NCBI RefSeq assembly: GCF_024707105.1
Contig: NZ_JANQAJ010000011.1
Coordinates: 569,488 to 633,487 of the forward strand
Length of the DNA: 64,000 bases
Direction: 5' to 3'
Origin: Devosia ginsengisoli
GTDB taxonomy: Bacteria > Pseudomonadota > Alphaproteobacteria > Rhizobiales > Devosiaceae
Shown: positions 19,095 to 28,129 of the stretch, piece by piece
Numbering within the stretch: the stretch's first letter is position 1
How the letters are laid out: each line of letters begins with the position of its first letter
Translations under genes and position numbers: made by a program
The notes under the pieces: generated by a model
Database searches by the model: none
Seen by the model: only the letters and a program-made list of their open reading frames with translations
What the model was told of the DNA's origin: nothing

Positions 19095-19125
19095 CAAAAG
19101 CAAACGCCCTCGGCGAGGGAGGGCG
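19095..19125 (-). terminator. Probable terminator downstream of the L,D-transpeptidase
   Basis: On the minus strand a 7-bp stem (CGCCCTC / GAGGGCG) is followed by GTTTGCTTTT. It lies about 105 bases beyond the L,D-transpeptidase stop and upstream of the DUF6898-like gene, so it would end that transcript. Confidence 0.55.
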
Positions 19126-19190
19126 CTGCAAAATAGCGGATCGCGGGATCTTCTTGCCATTCGGGCATAGCCCTCATGGCCTTGGTGCCT

Positions 19191-19215
19191 CAAATCGCGC
19201 CACTGGCGCGATTTG
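19191..19215. terminator. Strong perfect hairpin just after the L,D-transpeptidase stop
   Basis: An 11-bp perfect inverted repeat (caaatcgcgcc / ggcgcgatttg) with a 3-base loop lies 15 bases from the stop codon at 19230. It has no T tract. It may act as an mRNA 3-prime stabiliser or a first terminator ahead of the one at 19095. Confidence 0.5.
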
Positions 19216-19229
19216 CCTCCGGGACGGCG

Positions 19230-20489
19230 TCAAGCCTGTTCGAAGGACACCTTGCCCTGCTCGTCGAACTTGTAGACGTCGTCGCGGAAGCTCACCGTGC
19301 CCTGCCGATTGGCCCAGGCGGTGATGTAGGTGGTGTGGATCGGCACGCGGGCCTTGCACTCCACATCGAGCCGCTGCAGCGAATCGAAGGTGTAATCGAC
19401 CTTGGCCTGGTCCCAGTCGCCATTGTCGCGCAGCAGCCAGTTGACCAGCGCGTTGACACCCTCGACACGCACGCAGCCCGACGAATGGAAACGGGCATTC
19501 TCGCCGAACAGCGCCTTGGTCGGCGTATCGTGCAGGTAGCAGTCGTAGGGATTGTAGAAGTTGATCTTGCAGTGGCCCATCGAGTTTTCGGCGCCGGGCT
19601 CCTGGCGATACATGTAGTTGATGGCGTTGCCGAGATTGTTCCAGTCGATGCTGGCGGGCGAGATTTCGTTGCCGCTGCCGTCATAGATATGGATGTTCTG
19701 CTTGGCCAGGTATTCGGGGTCTTCCAGCATGTACTTGGTCAGGTCGCGCTCGACCAGCGACTTGGGCACATGCCAATAGGGGTTGAAGTTGATCTGGCTG
19801 ATCTTGCTGGCCATGATCGGGGTGGCGCGGTCCACGCGGCCGACGACGGCCGTATGGCGCTGCTCGACCATGCCGTCATTGACGGCCTCGATGGTCGCGG
19901 CCGGAATGTTGACCACGACGTAACGCGGATTGAGGTTGGCGGCCATGCTCTGGACGCGCGTGAAATTCAGGTAAAGCTGCTGCAGGCGCGTGGTGGCCGG
20001 CACGTTCATCGCATACCAGGTCGCCTCGTCCACCTGGCCATTGAGCACCAGGCCGTGGCGCGCCTGGAAAGTGCGGACGCCGCGATCGGTGTCTTCGTCG
20101 AACAGGTCGTTGACATTGGGCACCAGCGGCATGTCGCCCGACGAAATCAGGCGACGCTTGAGCGCGATCACTGCAGGGCTGGACTTGCCGATCATCAGGC
20201 GGAAAGCTTCCTGGGGAATTTCCTCCCAGCCGCCATTGGCCACGAAAGGCTCGTATTGCGAGATGGCGAGCTGCAGATTGTGGACCGTGTCATAAGACAG
20301 GATCGGCTCGTTCGTGGCGATCAGCGCTTCAGCCGCCGCCGTATTGCCGTCCTTGTCAACATTGCGCAGCACATTGCCGCGATTCATCAGGTCAAAGATC
20401 GATTCCTGCCCGCGCGCCAGGGCAGGCATAGCCAGCGATGCCCCGGCCAGAGCCGTATACCGGAGCAGAGAACGTCGATTCAGCCGCAT
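19230..20489 (-). CDS. L,D-transpeptidase (YkuD family), probably the LdtR target
   Basis: This 419-residue enzyme cross-links or modifies peptidoglycan through a catalytic cysteine. Start ATG 20489 gives MRLNRRSLLRYTALAG, a twin-arginine-like export signal ending in ALARG. In the middle, LFDEDTDRGVRTFQARHGLVLNGQVDEATW is a peptidoglycan-binding-like module. The YkuD catalytic motif HSSGCVRVEG lies near residue 340. The ldtR gene lies upstream in the same direction, 243 bases away. In Liberibacter and Sinorhizobium, LdtR activates such a transpeptidase gene. It is probably periplasmic. Confidence 0.9.
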   Translation of the reverse strand: MRLNRRSLLRYTALAGASLAMPALARGQESIFDLMNRGNVLRNVDKDGNTAAAEALIATNEPILSYDTVHNLQLAISQYEPFVANGGWEEIPQEAFRLMIGKSSPAVIALKRRLISSGDMPLVPNVNDLFDEDTDRGVRTFQARHGLVLNGQVDEATWYAMNVPATTRLQQLYLNFTRVQSMAANLNPRYVVVNIPAATIEAVNDGMVEQRHTAVVGRVDRATPIMASKISQINFNPYWHVPKSLVERDLTKYMLEDPEYLAKQNIHIYDGSGNEISPASIDWNNLGNAINYMYRQEPGAENSMGHCKINFYNPYDCYLHDTPTKALFGENARFHSSGCVRVEGVNALVNWLLRDNGDWDQAKVDYTFDSLQRLDVECKARVPIHTTYITAWANRQGTVSFRDDVYKFDEQGKVSFEQA

Positions 20490-20664
20490 CAATTCACCCG
20501 AAATTTCCAGCCGCAAAGCAGGCCGATTTTTACCATCGCATCCGACAGGTCACAACGCGCTCAACCGCATGTGAACCCGGCAAGACTTCATGAACCACAA
20601 ATACGCAGGAAATGGTTGCAAACCACTAACCACGCAGTTCACGCGCGTTTGCGGCACAAATGTG

Positions 20665-20689
20665 AACGCCGGCCCAGAGGACCGGCGTT
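20665..20689 (-). terminator. Hairpin between ldtR and the L,D-transpeptidase gene
   Basis: An 8-bp perfect stem (aacgccgg / ccggcgtt) with a 9-base loop lies 44 bases after the ldtR stop. It lacks a long T tract. It probably terminates or attenuates ldtR transcripts before the transpeptidase promoter. Confidence 0.5.
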
Positions 20690-20732
20690 TGCATAACGGT
20701 GTGGCACGACTGCAACAGCGGCCGTAGCGGGC

Positions 20733-21242
20733 CTAGAGCTTGTAGAGGATCTGGTCGACCCAGAAGCGCTCGAGGCGGGCGAGGGCCTTGTTGAGGCCGT
20801 CGAATTCGTCGTCGCCCAGGCCACCGACCTTGTCGATGGATTTGAGGTGACGGTCATAGAGTTCGTCGATGACTTCGGCCACTTCCTCGCCCTTGGGGGT
20901 CAGCCGGATGCGGACCGAGCGGCGGTCGGAGCGGGAGCGCTCCTGGAAGATATAGCCGGTTTCGACCAGCTTCTTGAGATTGTACGAGACATTGCTGCCC
21001 AGATAGTAACCGCGGGAGCGCAACTCGCCGGCGGTCAGTTCGGCATCGCCGATATTGAACATCAGCAGGGCCTGGACCGGGTTGATATCGTCCCACCCCA
21101 TGCGGTCGAATTCATCCTTGATGAGATCGAGCAGGCGGCGGTGGAGACGTTCCACACGGGAAACCGCTTCCAGATAGAGCGGCTTCAGGCTCTGGGGACG
21201 TTCCGGGACGATGGCCTCGGCTGCGTTGGATTTGATTGCCAT
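20733..21242 (-). CDS. ldtR: MarR-family transcriptional regulator LdtR
   Basis: This is a 169-residue winged-helix protein. The recognition region ELTAGELRSRGYYLGSNVSYNLKKLVETGYIFQERSRSDRRSVRIRLTPKG matches MarR/LdtR proteins of Rhizobiales. Start MAIKSNAAEA at 21242 is preferred over the longer ORF. Its position directly upstream of an L,D-transpeptidase matches the known ldtR-ldtP pair, described as a cell-wall and osmotic-stress activator. Divergent neighbours are absent on its 5-prime side for about 210 bases. Confidence 0.88.
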   Translation of the reverse strand: MAIKSNAAEAIVPERPQSLKPLYLEAVSRVERLHRRLLDLIKDEFDRMGWDDINPVQALLMFNIGDAELTAGELRSRGYYLGSNVSYNLKKLVETGYIFQERSRSDRRSVRIRLTPKGEEVAEVIDELYDRHLKSIDKVGGLGDDEFDGLNKALARLERFWVDQILYKL

Positions 21243-21423
21243 TTGTGCCTCACTGTTTTGCAGTCTGTGCGATTTTTCGCATCTCATGAGGCCAAACTAC
21301 GGCGTGCGGACTAAGATCACCCTAAGCGACGTGATTAAGCACATCTTACTGGAAAACAATGAGAATTTGGCTTTATGCTTCGTTACACCAGTGCATAAAT
21401 TTGTAACCTTACGAGGGTGTGAA

Positions 21424-21440
21424 GGGCGGCGGGGCCGCCC
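21424..21440 (-). terminator. GC-rich hairpin after the small membrane protein gene
   Basis: A 7-bp perfect stem (gggcggc / gccgccc) with a 3-base loop lies 15 bases beyond the stop at 21455 on the minus strand. There is no T tract, so terminator function is only probable. Confidence 0.45.
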
Positions 21441-21454
21441 TCCTGCCAATCGTG

Positions 21455-21859
21455 TCACGCCAGTGCGCGGGCGCCTGCCAGCTTGAGCGCCAGCACGCCG
21501 GCCACCGCAATCCCCTGCCCTGCAAGCAGCACCAGGCCGATGGGGCTGAGAGTGGCCGCATGTAGCACGAGCAGCGCAATGGTCCCCGCCACCCAGACAA
21601 CATCTCCAACAATGTTGCCGCGAATGACGCCCTTTGCGGGGTGTCCGGTGCGCGCTATCCAGGCATTGAACGCAGCCCATGGCAAAAGCAACAGGCCGAT
21701 GGTCCAGAGGAAGCCCGATGGCAGGGTCCAGCCGGCCAATTGCGTCAGCGGCTCGGCGAGGACAAGCAGCGCGACGCCCATGGCGGCCGATACGATGGCA
21801 TCCACGCCGTAGACAAGATGCGGATCGAGGCGCGGCAGGGTCTGGGTCATTGTCGTCAT
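21455..21859 (-). CDS. Four-helix membrane protein of unknown function
   Basis: This is a 134-residue protein with about four hydrophobic helices (for example IVSAAMGVALLVLAEPL, LWTIGLLLLPWAAFNAWIA, VVWVAGTIALLVLHAATL). Start MTTMTQTLPRLDPHLVYGVDA at 21859 is chosen because the longer ORF adds an unlikely polar tail. It is divergent from the MmyB-type regulator, which may control it. No family was recognised. Confidence 0.7.
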   Translation of the reverse strand: MTTMTQTLPRLDPHLVYGVDAIVSAAMGVALLVLAEPLTQLAGWTLPSGFLWTIGLLLLPWAAFNAWIARTGHPAKGVIRGNIVGDVVWVAGTIALLVLHAATLSPIGLVLLAGQGIAVAGVLALKLAGARALA

Positions 21860-21984
21860 GGCGGCACTCCGTTCGGTTTGTCGATGGCCCGACGGTGCCG
21901 CGCCCGAGGTCATGGTTTCAATTACGTGCAAGGTAATGGAATAGCGGCTGCACCCAGTTCATGCTGGCTGGTCAATGGAGGGCG

Positions 21985-22725
21985 ATGATGTTCAGCACGA
22001 TGTTGCGGGAGTGGCGCGGCCTGCGCGGGATGAGCCAGCTCGAGCTGGCGCTGAGTGCGGACGTCTCGGCGCGGCACATCTCCTTCATCGAGTCCGAACG
22101 ATCCAAGCCCAGCGTGGATATGGTGCTCAGGCTGGCCGAGGCACTGACCCTGCCGCTGCGCGAGCGCAATGCCATGCTGGTCGCCGCGGGCTTCGCGCCG
22201 CAATTCGGCGACAGCGACTGGAACAGCGAGGCGATGGCGGAGGTGCGCCAGGCAGCGGGCCTGCTGCTGGGGGCGCATGAGCCCTACCCCGCCATCGTGC
22301 TCGACATGGCCTTCAACATACTCGACGCCAATCCGCCGGCTTTGGGCATGATCGGCGCGAGTCGGGAGCTGCTGGATCGGGTCAACCTGGTCGACCTGGT
22401 CTACACGCCGGGGCCGGTGCGTGAATCGATCATCAACTGGACGGACGTGGCCGAATATCTGCTGCATCGCATGCGCGAGGGGGTGCGGCGCCACGGGCCG
22501 CAATCGGCCATAGCTGCAGTTCTGCGCCGGGCAATGGCGCAGCCGGGGGCGGAGCAATTGTCCGCCGTGCGCAGCCATTGGCGCGGCTCGGTGCTGCTGC
22601 CGCTGGAATTCCGGATGAATGGCGAAATGACGCGCTGGTTCACCACGGTCACCAGTTTCGGTGCGCCGCAGGATGCGATGGCCGAGGAAATCACTATCGA
22701 GCAGTTTCACCCCAATCCGGGCTAG
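21985..22725 (+). CDS. XRE-type regulator with MmyB-like ligand-binding domain
   Basis: This is a 246-residue protein. The N-terminal HTH_3 domain reads LREWRGLRGMSQLELALSADVSARHISFIESERSKPS. The C-terminal two-thirds (YPAIVLDMAFNILDANPPAL, then a helical domain) matches the PAS-like MmyB ligand-binding domain. ATG 21985 follows GGAGG at 21977. It is divergent from the four-helix membrane protein and overlaps the DUF6163-like gene end by four bases. The ligand is unknown; fatty-acid-type ligands are reported for one relative. Confidence 0.85.
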   Translation: MMFSTMLREWRGLRGMSQLELALSADVSARHISFIESERSKPSVDMVLRLAEALTLPLRERNAMLVAAGFAPQFGDSDWNSEAMAEVRQAAGLLLGAHEPYPAIVLDMAFNILDANPPALGMIGASRELLDRVNLVDLVYTPGPVRESIINWTDVAEYLLHRMREGVRRHGPQSAIAAVLRRAMAQPGAEQLSAVRSHWRGSVLLPLEFRMNGEMTRWFTTVTSFGAPQDAMAEEITIEQFHPNPG

Positions 22726-23111
22726 TCAGCAGCGCGAGCCCGATTGAGGCGAATGGACAGCACGAAGATGACAGTTATCGACACCAGCAGCACCAGCCGG
22801 ACGGCAAAGCCGAAGGCGGTCATGCGGACATCGGGATTGCCAAGCAGGTAAAGCGCGAGTTCAAGCACGGTCGCGCCGACCAGCAACACCGCGCCCCAGC
22901 TCGCTTTGATCCACAGGCCGACGGCGGCAAACAGCCGGGCCAGCGCGAAAATGGCGAGATAGACGAAGCCGGTCATGCCCATCGTGGCGATGGGGCTGAC
23001 GGCGCCGAGATTGACGCCGAGCAGGCGCGCGGCGTCGTTGAGGCCCAGCAGCAGGCTGATAATGGCGACGATGCGGATATAGATGGCAATGGGTGGGGCG
23101 CTGAAATCCAT
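22722..23111 (-). CDS. Four-helix membrane protein, DUF6163-like
   Basis: This is a 129-residue integral membrane protein with four predicted helices (VAIISLLLGLNDAARLLGV, FVYLAIFALARLFAAVGLWI, GAVLLVGATVLELALYLL, VRLVLLVSITVIFVLSI). It resembles the DUF6163 family of Hyphomicrobiales, from memory. It is divergent from hemB with about 100 bases between. The function is unknown. Confidence 0.7.
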   Translation of the reverse strand: MDFSAPPIAIYIRIVAIISLLLGLNDAARLLGVNLGAVSPIATMGMTGFVYLAIFALARLFAAVGLWIKASWGAVLLVGATVLELALYLLGNPDVRMTAFGFAVRLVLLVSITVIFVLSIRLNRARAAD

Positions 23112-23208
23112 GCCGGTTTTCTATCCCCATGCAACAGATGCGACAAGCCGGAGCTTGGATGGCACGGATGGCGCTGCTAAACGGAACGCACAGACAAGGA
23201 GCCGTTCC

Positions 23209-24222
23209 ATGGCCGACACCTGGCAGAAGCACGATATGGCATTTCTCGGCGGCCAGCGGCTGCGCCGCACGCGCCGCACGGCCTGGAGTCGCGCCATGGT
23301 GCGCGAAACCGTGCTCACACAAGCCGACCTGATCTGGCCGCTTTTCGTCATCGAGGGGGAGAACGAGAAGACACAGATCCGCACCATGCCGGGTGTCGAA
23401 CGGCTGAGCGTCGATCTCTGCGTCGAGGCAGCCAAAGCCGCACGGGATGCGGGCATTCCGGCGCTGGCGCTGTTTCCCAATACGCCGGACCATCTGCGCA
23501 GCGAGAATGGCGCCGAGGCCTATAACCCTGACAACCTGATGTGCCGGGCGCTATCAGCTATCAAGAGCGCCGTGCCCGAAGTGGGCCTGATCGCCGATGT
23601 GGCGCTGGACGAATATTCCAGCGACGGCCAGGACGGGCTGGTGCGCGACGGGGAAATCCTCAACGACGAGACGGTCGAGGTGATGATCCGCTCGGCTTTG
23701 GTGCAGAGCAAGGCTGGCGCCGACATCATCGCCCCCTCTGACATGATGGATGGCCGCGTCGGCGCCATTCGCGCGGCGCTTGACGATGAGGGGCATGAGC
23801 AGGTCCAGATCATGGCCTATGCCGCTAAATATGCCTCCTGTTTTTACGGCCCCTTCCGCGAGGCGGTGGGCTCGGGCAGCCGGCTCAAGGGTGAGAAGCG
23901 CACCTATCAGATGGATTACGCCAACTCCGACGAAGCCATGCGCGAGATCGAGCAGGATATTGTCGAGGGCGCCGACAGCATCATGGTCAAGCCCGGCCTG
24001 CCCTATCTGGACATCGTCCGCCGCGCCCGGGACAGCTTCAACATCCCCATCTACGCCTATCAGGTGAGTGGCGAATACGCGATGATCGAGATGGCCGCCG
24101 CCGCGGGCGCCATCGACCGCAAGGGGGCAATCCTCGAAAGCCTGCACGCTTTCAAGCGCGCCGGAGCCAATGGCGTGCTCACCTATTTCGCGCTGGAAGT
24201 GGCGCGGGAACTGGGTCGCTAG
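23209..24222 (+). CDS. hemB: Delta-aminolevulinic acid dehydratase (porphobilinogen synthase)
   Basis: This 337-residue enzyme joins two ALA molecules in haem synthesis. Both active-site lysines are visible, in YAAKYASCFYGPFREA and in MVKPGLPYLDIV. N-terminal RLRRTRRTAWSRAMVRET is the usual arm of alphaproteobacterial HemB. Start ATG 23209 follows ACAAGGAGC; the ORF track extends upstream without support. A palindromic repeat follows its stop by ten bases. Confidence 0.96.
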   Translation: MADTWQKHDMAFLGGQRLRRTRRTAWSRAMVRETVLTQADLIWPLFVIEGENEKTQIRTMPGVERLSVDLCVEAAKAARDAGIPALALFPNTPDHLRSENGAEAYNPDNLMCRALSAIKSAVPEVGLIADVALDEYSSDGQDGLVRDGEILNDETVEVMIRSALVQSKAGADIIAPSDMMDGRVGAIRAALDDEGHEQVQIMAYAAKYASCFYGPFREAVGSGSRLKGEKRTYQMDYANSDEAMREIEQDIVEGADSIMVKPGLPYLDIVRRARDSFNIPIYAYQVSGEYAMIEMAAAAGAIDRKGAILESLHAFKRAGANGVLTYFALEVARELGR

Positions 24223-24231
24223 GTCTGGGTG

Positions 24232-24358
24232 CACGCCCTCGTGGTTCGAGGCTCGCGAAGGGCTCGCACCTCACCATGAGGGCTACTGGGGGACTTGGCG
24301 TATCAACAGCCCTCATGGTGAGGTGCGCTTCTTCAGCGCCTCGAACCACGAGGGCGTG
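24232..24358. repeat. Family A palindromic intergenic repeat (copy 1, full)
   Basis: A nested inverted repeat. The outer 20-bp arms cacgccctcgtggttcgagg and its exact complement enclose inner arms gcacctcaccatgagggct and its complement. It sits between hemB and the RDD gene. Related copies occur at 28005, 41554, 45372 and 46476. There is no ORF or transposase inside. It would fold into a long hairpin in RNA and may act as a bidirectional terminator. Confidence 0.85.
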
Positions 24359-24415
24359 GCACGATTTTACATCCTTCCCCTTGCACCCTGCCCCATTGGT
24401 GACAATCTTCTGTTC

Positions 24416-24928
24416 ATGAGCCAGAACCAGACCGCCCTGCCCGATCCCGCCACGGCCCCCGAACTGTTCGAGGGTGTGTTGACCCGCCGCGTGCTGGCCT
24501 TCTTCATCGACCTCTTCGTCATGGGGCTGATGATCCTGGCTTTTGCCTTTGTCGGACTGATCGCCGGATTCCTGACCTTCGGCCTGGCCTGGCTGGCGCT
24601 GATCTTCGTCGTTCCAGCCACCATCGTGCTCTATTACGGCGCGACGCTCGGCTCGCCACGGCGCGCGACCATGGGCATGCAGATGATGGATATCGTGCTG
24701 ACGCCGACGCGCGGCCAGCCGCTCGATGGCTGGATGGCGATCATCCACGCCGCCGTATTCTGGCTGACCACCTGGATTTCCTGGCCGCTGTCACTGCTCT
24801 TCGCCCTGTTCACGCCGCGCCGGCAGATGATCCACGACCTGATCACCGGCACGCTGATGGTGCGCCGCTCGCCGATGGTGCGCCATTGGCGGCAGGCTCG
24901 CTCGGCGCAAGCCAGCAGCGCATATTGA
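24416..24928 (+). CDS. RDD-family membrane protein
   Basis: This is a 170-residue protein starting MSQNQTALPDPATAPELFEGVLTRRVLAFFIDLFVMG. The RR...D pattern and two N-terminal helices are the RDD signature, followed by a third helix near WMAIIHAAVFWLTTWISWPLSLLFALF and RRQMIHDLITGTLMVRR. The long ORF to 24170 crosses the repeat and is not coding there. The gene lies upstream of bpt by about 60 bases, a common pairing. Transport or assembly roles are suggested for the family but unproven here. Confidence 0.85.
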   Translation: MSQNQTALPDPATAPELFEGVLTRRVLAFFIDLFVMGLMILAFAFVGLIAGFLTFGLAWLALIFVVPATIVLYYGATLGSPRRATMGMQMMDIVLTPTRGQPLDGWMAIIHAAVFWLTTWISWPLSLLFALFTPRRQMIHDLITGTLMVRRSPMVRHWRQARSAQASSAY

Positions 24929-24987
24929 GTCATTGCCGGGTCTGAGGCGCGGGAGTACATTCTCCTGATTGCACTCAAGGGTCCTGG

Positions 24988-25716
24988 ATGACCGACCAGA
25001 CGCCGGAAACCACGCAGCTGTTTTTGACCGCGGCCATGCCGTGTCCCTACCTGCCGGGCAAGCAGGAGAGGAAGCTGTTTACCCATCTGACCGGCCGGCG
25101 CGCCGCGAACCTGCATCACCTGTTGAGCGAGAACGGTTTCCGCCGCAGCCAGAACCTGATTTACCGGCCCGCCTGCGAAGGCTGCAATGCCTGCCAGTCG
25201 GTGCGGATCGTCGCCAATGACTTCGTGGCGTCGAGTCGCTTCCGTCGCGTGCTGCGCCACAATGACGACCTTTCGGTCGAAGTGCGGCCCATTACGGCGA
25301 CGAGCGAGCAATACGAACTGTTCAAGCGCTATCTGGAATCGCGCCATGCCGGGGGCGGCATGAACCAGATGAGCTTCGTGGATTACGAATATATGGTCGA
25401 GGACACGCCGGTGCAGTCCGTGCTGGTGGAGTATCGCCTGCGCAACCATCCCGACCAGACCCTGGTGGCGGTGGCGCTGACCGATGTGATGCCCGACGGG
25501 CTCTCCATGGTCTATTCCTTCTTCGACCCCGACCTCGCCTCGCGGAGCCTGGGGACCTACCTCATCCTCGACCATATCGCGCAGGTCCGCTCGGCGGGGC
25601 TGCGCTATGTCTATCTCGGTTACTGGGTCAAGGATTCGCCGAAGATGGCCTACAAGGCCCTGTACAAGCCTCTGGAAGTCCAGCGCGGCACGCTGGGCTG
25701 GTGTTCGCTCGACTAA
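24988..25716 (+). CDS. bpt: Aspartate/glutamate leucyltransferase (Bpt, N-end rule)
   Basis: This 242-residue aminoacyl-tRNA-protein transferase adds leucine (or arginine) to acidic N-termini and so marks proteins for ClpAP. The ATE N-terminal region MPCPYLPGKQERKLFTHL and the cysteine cluster YRPACEGCNACQSVRI are intact. The C-terminal GNAT-like half includes SMVYSFFDPDLASRSLGTYLILD and YVYLGYWVKDSPKMAYKALYKP. Length is normal. Confidence 0.93.
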   Translation: MTDQTPETTQLFLTAAMPCPYLPGKQERKLFTHLTGRRAANLHHLLSENGFRRSQNLIYRPACEGCNACQSVRIVANDFVASSRFRRVLRHNDDLSVEVRPITATSEQYELFKRYLESRHAGGGMNQMSFVDYEYMVEDTPVQSVLVEYRLRNHPDQTLVAVALTDVMPDGLSMVYSFFDPDLASRSLGTYLILDHIAQVRSAGLRYVYLGYWVKDSPKMAYKALYKPLEVQRGTLGWCSLD

Positions 25717-25866
25717 GACTATCAGGTTACTTCGAAGCTGAATTGTTTCTGACGCAGTCCGTCAGTTATCGTTCAGCCGTTTACTGGCAGTGATCAGCGT
25801 GGGCGGCTGTGGACCGATGGGAAACGGGGCGCCCTTTCTTCCATCCTTAGTCCATGGAGAACCTCG

Positions 25867-26891
25867 TTGAAGATCAGAAGCATCTACCTCGCGTCCCTCC
25901 TGCTGGCCGCCCTGCCGGCTACGGCCTTTGCACAGGCCAGCATACCGGCAAATGTCGATTTTACCGCCGCGGCAACCATGCCGTCGCTCAAGGACCCGTC
26001 CCGCAAGGACGTCTTCGCCGTCACCATCGGCGATGCCCAGGTCAGGACCCAGCTCGAGCTGACCTGCTCGGCCGGCTATACCCAGTTCCTCGTCATGCGT
26101 TCGGACAAGGCCTGTGCCGTGGCCGGCAGCGGTTCCATCGTCAATCCGGCCAACCAGCAATTGCTGCCACGCACCCAGTATTCGGGCGGCTACACGGTCA
26201 ATGCCGATGGCTATACCGATGGCTCCGGCATGGCGGTCAACTACCTGGCCCTCGGCAAGGTCGCGCCGTCGGCCGGCGCCTTTGCCGGCTCGATGAACCT
26301 CAAGCCGGAAGTCACCTCCACCGGCGCCTCGGCGCTCAAGGTTCGATCATGGCCAATCTCGGCCAGAGTTCCGGCGGCTCTGTCATCGATGACCGCGTCG
26401 ATACGGTCGACCTGACGCGGCTCTTCATCCCCTCGGCCGGCCTGCCGTCCGATACGGGCTGCACCTGGTCGGGCAATATGGTGTTCGCCTACCAGACCGA
26501 AAGCTGGTTCCTCGACCTCAAGGCGACCTGCGCCGAAAAGGAATACGTCCTCAAGGGCAACATGCCCTGGACCGACTCGCCCGGCGTCGATGCCCAGACC
26601 CAGTATGACCTGACGCTCACCCTGCCCTCGACCGGCGCCACCAGCGACGATGCGCTGTTCGCCACTGCCGACGCCAATAGCGACCTGTTCGCGGCGGCCG
26701 ATGGCATTACCGCCCAGATCATCATGAAGGAATCCAAGCACGTCACCATCGACATCGACGGCGTGCTTACGGAAACCCCGTCGCAGGTCGATGCGTCGGG
26801 CCAGTTCGTCGGCACCAATGTGCCGGTGGAAGTGGTGCGCTCGCTGGCGACGCTGTTCGGCCTGCTGTCGTCGAACCTGTTCGGCGCGTAA
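25867..26891 (+). CDS. Secreted protein of unknown function, frameshifted
   Basis: The first frame starts at TTG 25867 with a clear signal peptide (KIRSIYLASLLLAALPATAFA) and runs into random sequence near 26340. The second frame continues with GSIMANLGQSSGGSVIDDRVDTVDLTRLFIP to the end at 26891. One extra G at 26340-26341 joins them into 341 residues. The mature protein is rich in Ala, Thr and Ser with several cysteine-containing segments and looks like a beta-rich periplasmic or surface protein. I do not recognise the family. A good terminator follows. Confidence 0.65.
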
Positions 26892-26911
26892 GCCACCCGC
26901 AAGCAAGAGAC

Positions 26912-26938
26912 AGGGCGGCCTTCGGGTCGCCCTTTTTC
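26912..26938 (+). terminator. Intrinsic terminator after the secreted protein gene
   Basis: An 8-bp stem (gggcggcc with ggtcgccc, one G-T wobble) closes a TTCG tetraloop and is followed by five T residues, 20 bases after the stop codon at 26891. This is a textbook rho-independent terminator. Confidence 0.9.
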
Positions 26939-27008
26939 GTTGCCCCGGCCTTGCTTGCGCCATATGTCTCGGCGACATCGCCCCTCATGCCCACCTGCCG
27001 GACCTGCC

Positions 27009-27998
27009 ATGTCTTTGTTGTTTAAGCTGATCCGGCTTGGTCTGGTACTGGGCGCGCTTGGGGTGGCCACGCTCGCCATCCTCGCGCTGTTCGGCTTTGC
27101 CGTGCCCGAACTCGACCTGCTGAACCATGCGCAGATCTTCCTGCTGCCGGGGACAGTGATCGGCCTGGTGATCGTGGCATTGGCGCTGCGGGGACGCACC
27201 CGCAGCGTGGCCGTCATCTATGCCCTTGTCGGCCTTGCCGCATCCGCAAATGTGATGCTGCCCGAATTCATCGGTTCGCAGCAGGCCCGGCCGGTGGCGC
27301 CGGCGAGCGGCACCGTCACCATGATGACGCACAATCTTTTCGGCATGAATTATGAGATGGACAAGGTCGTCGCGGCTATCCGGGCCGAGGACCCCGATAT
27401 CATCGTGCTGCAGGAATATTTCGGCGAGCAGGCGACGGACCTGCACCCGCTCCTGCTGGCGGATTACCCGTTCTTCGTGCGTTGCCGGGGCGGCAAGCGG
27501 GCCAATCTGGGGCTCTATTCCCGCATCCCCTTCACGCAGGTCGATGACGGCGCCTGCCCCAACAATGCCTATGGTACGACCCGAACCGCGCATATCCTCG
27601 CCAACTTCCAGACCGATGGCGGCAAGAGTTTCTCGGTCATCACCACCCATATGGACTGGCCGATCCCCGTCGTGCGCCAGCATGAGCAGCTCGACGCGCT
27701 GTCAGAGGTCGTGGACAAGATCGAGGGACCGATGATCCTGGCGGGGGATTTCAACTCGACCTCGTGGTCCTATTCGCTGCGCGACTTCGTGGCGCGCAAC
27801 CACTTCACCCGCGAAACCATGAACCTCGTAACCTATCCGCTGAGCTGGTACTATCTGCGGGCCTGGCGGGAGACCATCCCGTTCCTGCCGCTGGACCATG
27901 TGATGACACGCGGTGGCGTCGTGGTGCATGACCTGCATGCCGGGCAGAAAACCGCGAGCGATCACCTGCCGGTGGTATTCACCTTCTCGGTGGAGTGA
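27009..27998 (+). CDS. Membrane-anchored endonuclease/exonuclease/phosphatase-family protein
   Basis: This is a 329-residue protein with three N-terminal hydrophobic helices to about residue 85, then an EEP domain. Domain motifs are MMTHNLFGMNY, IVLQEYF (catalytic glutamate), VITTHMDWP, ILAGDFNSTSW and the C-terminal ASDHLPVVF. All metal and catalytic residues seem to be present. The start is ATG 27009 (MSLLFKLIRLG). Such proteins are often phosphodiesterases acting outside the membrane; the substrate is not evident. A palindromic repeat follows. Confidence 0.85.
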   Translation: MSLLFKLIRLGLVLGALGVATLAILALFGFAVPELDLLNHAQIFLLPGTVIGLVIVALALRGRTRSVAVIYALVGLAASANVMLPEFIGSQQARPVAPASGTVTMMTHNLFGMNYEMDKVVAAIRAEDPDIIVLQEYFGEQATDLHPLLLADYPFFVRCRGGKRANLGLYSRIPFTQVDDGACPNNAYGTTRTAHILANFQTDGGKSFSVITTHMDWPIPVVRQHEQLDALSEVVDKIEGPMILAGDFNSTSWSYSLRDFVARNHFTRETMNLVTYPLSWYYLRAWRETIPFLPLDHVMTRGGVVVHDLHAGQKTASDHLPVVFTFSVE

Positions 27999-28004
27999 TC
28001 GGCT

Positions 28005-28125
28005 CACGCCCTCGTGGTTCGAGGCGCTGAAGAAGCGCACCTCCATGAGGGCTACTGGAGCATTGAGCCAAGAGTGGCCCTCATGGTGAGGCGGGAGCGT
28101 AGCGACCCTCGAACCACGAGGGAGT
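28005..28125. repeat. Family A palindromic intergenic repeat (copy 2)
   Basis: The outer left arm is cacgccctcgtggttcgagg; the right arm diverges a little (ccctcgaaccacgagggagtg). The inner part has the same accatgagggct-type arms with a small deletion. It sits between two convergent genes, EEP protein and Dabb protein, within a few bases of both stops. Confidence 0.85.
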
Positions 28126-28129
28126 GTCG

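Noticed and set aside
24232-24358. Inverted repeat as an insertion sequence or CRISPR
   Set aside because: There is no transposase ORF, no target duplication was seen, and there are no regular repeat-spacer units. It is treated as a palindromic intergenic repeat.
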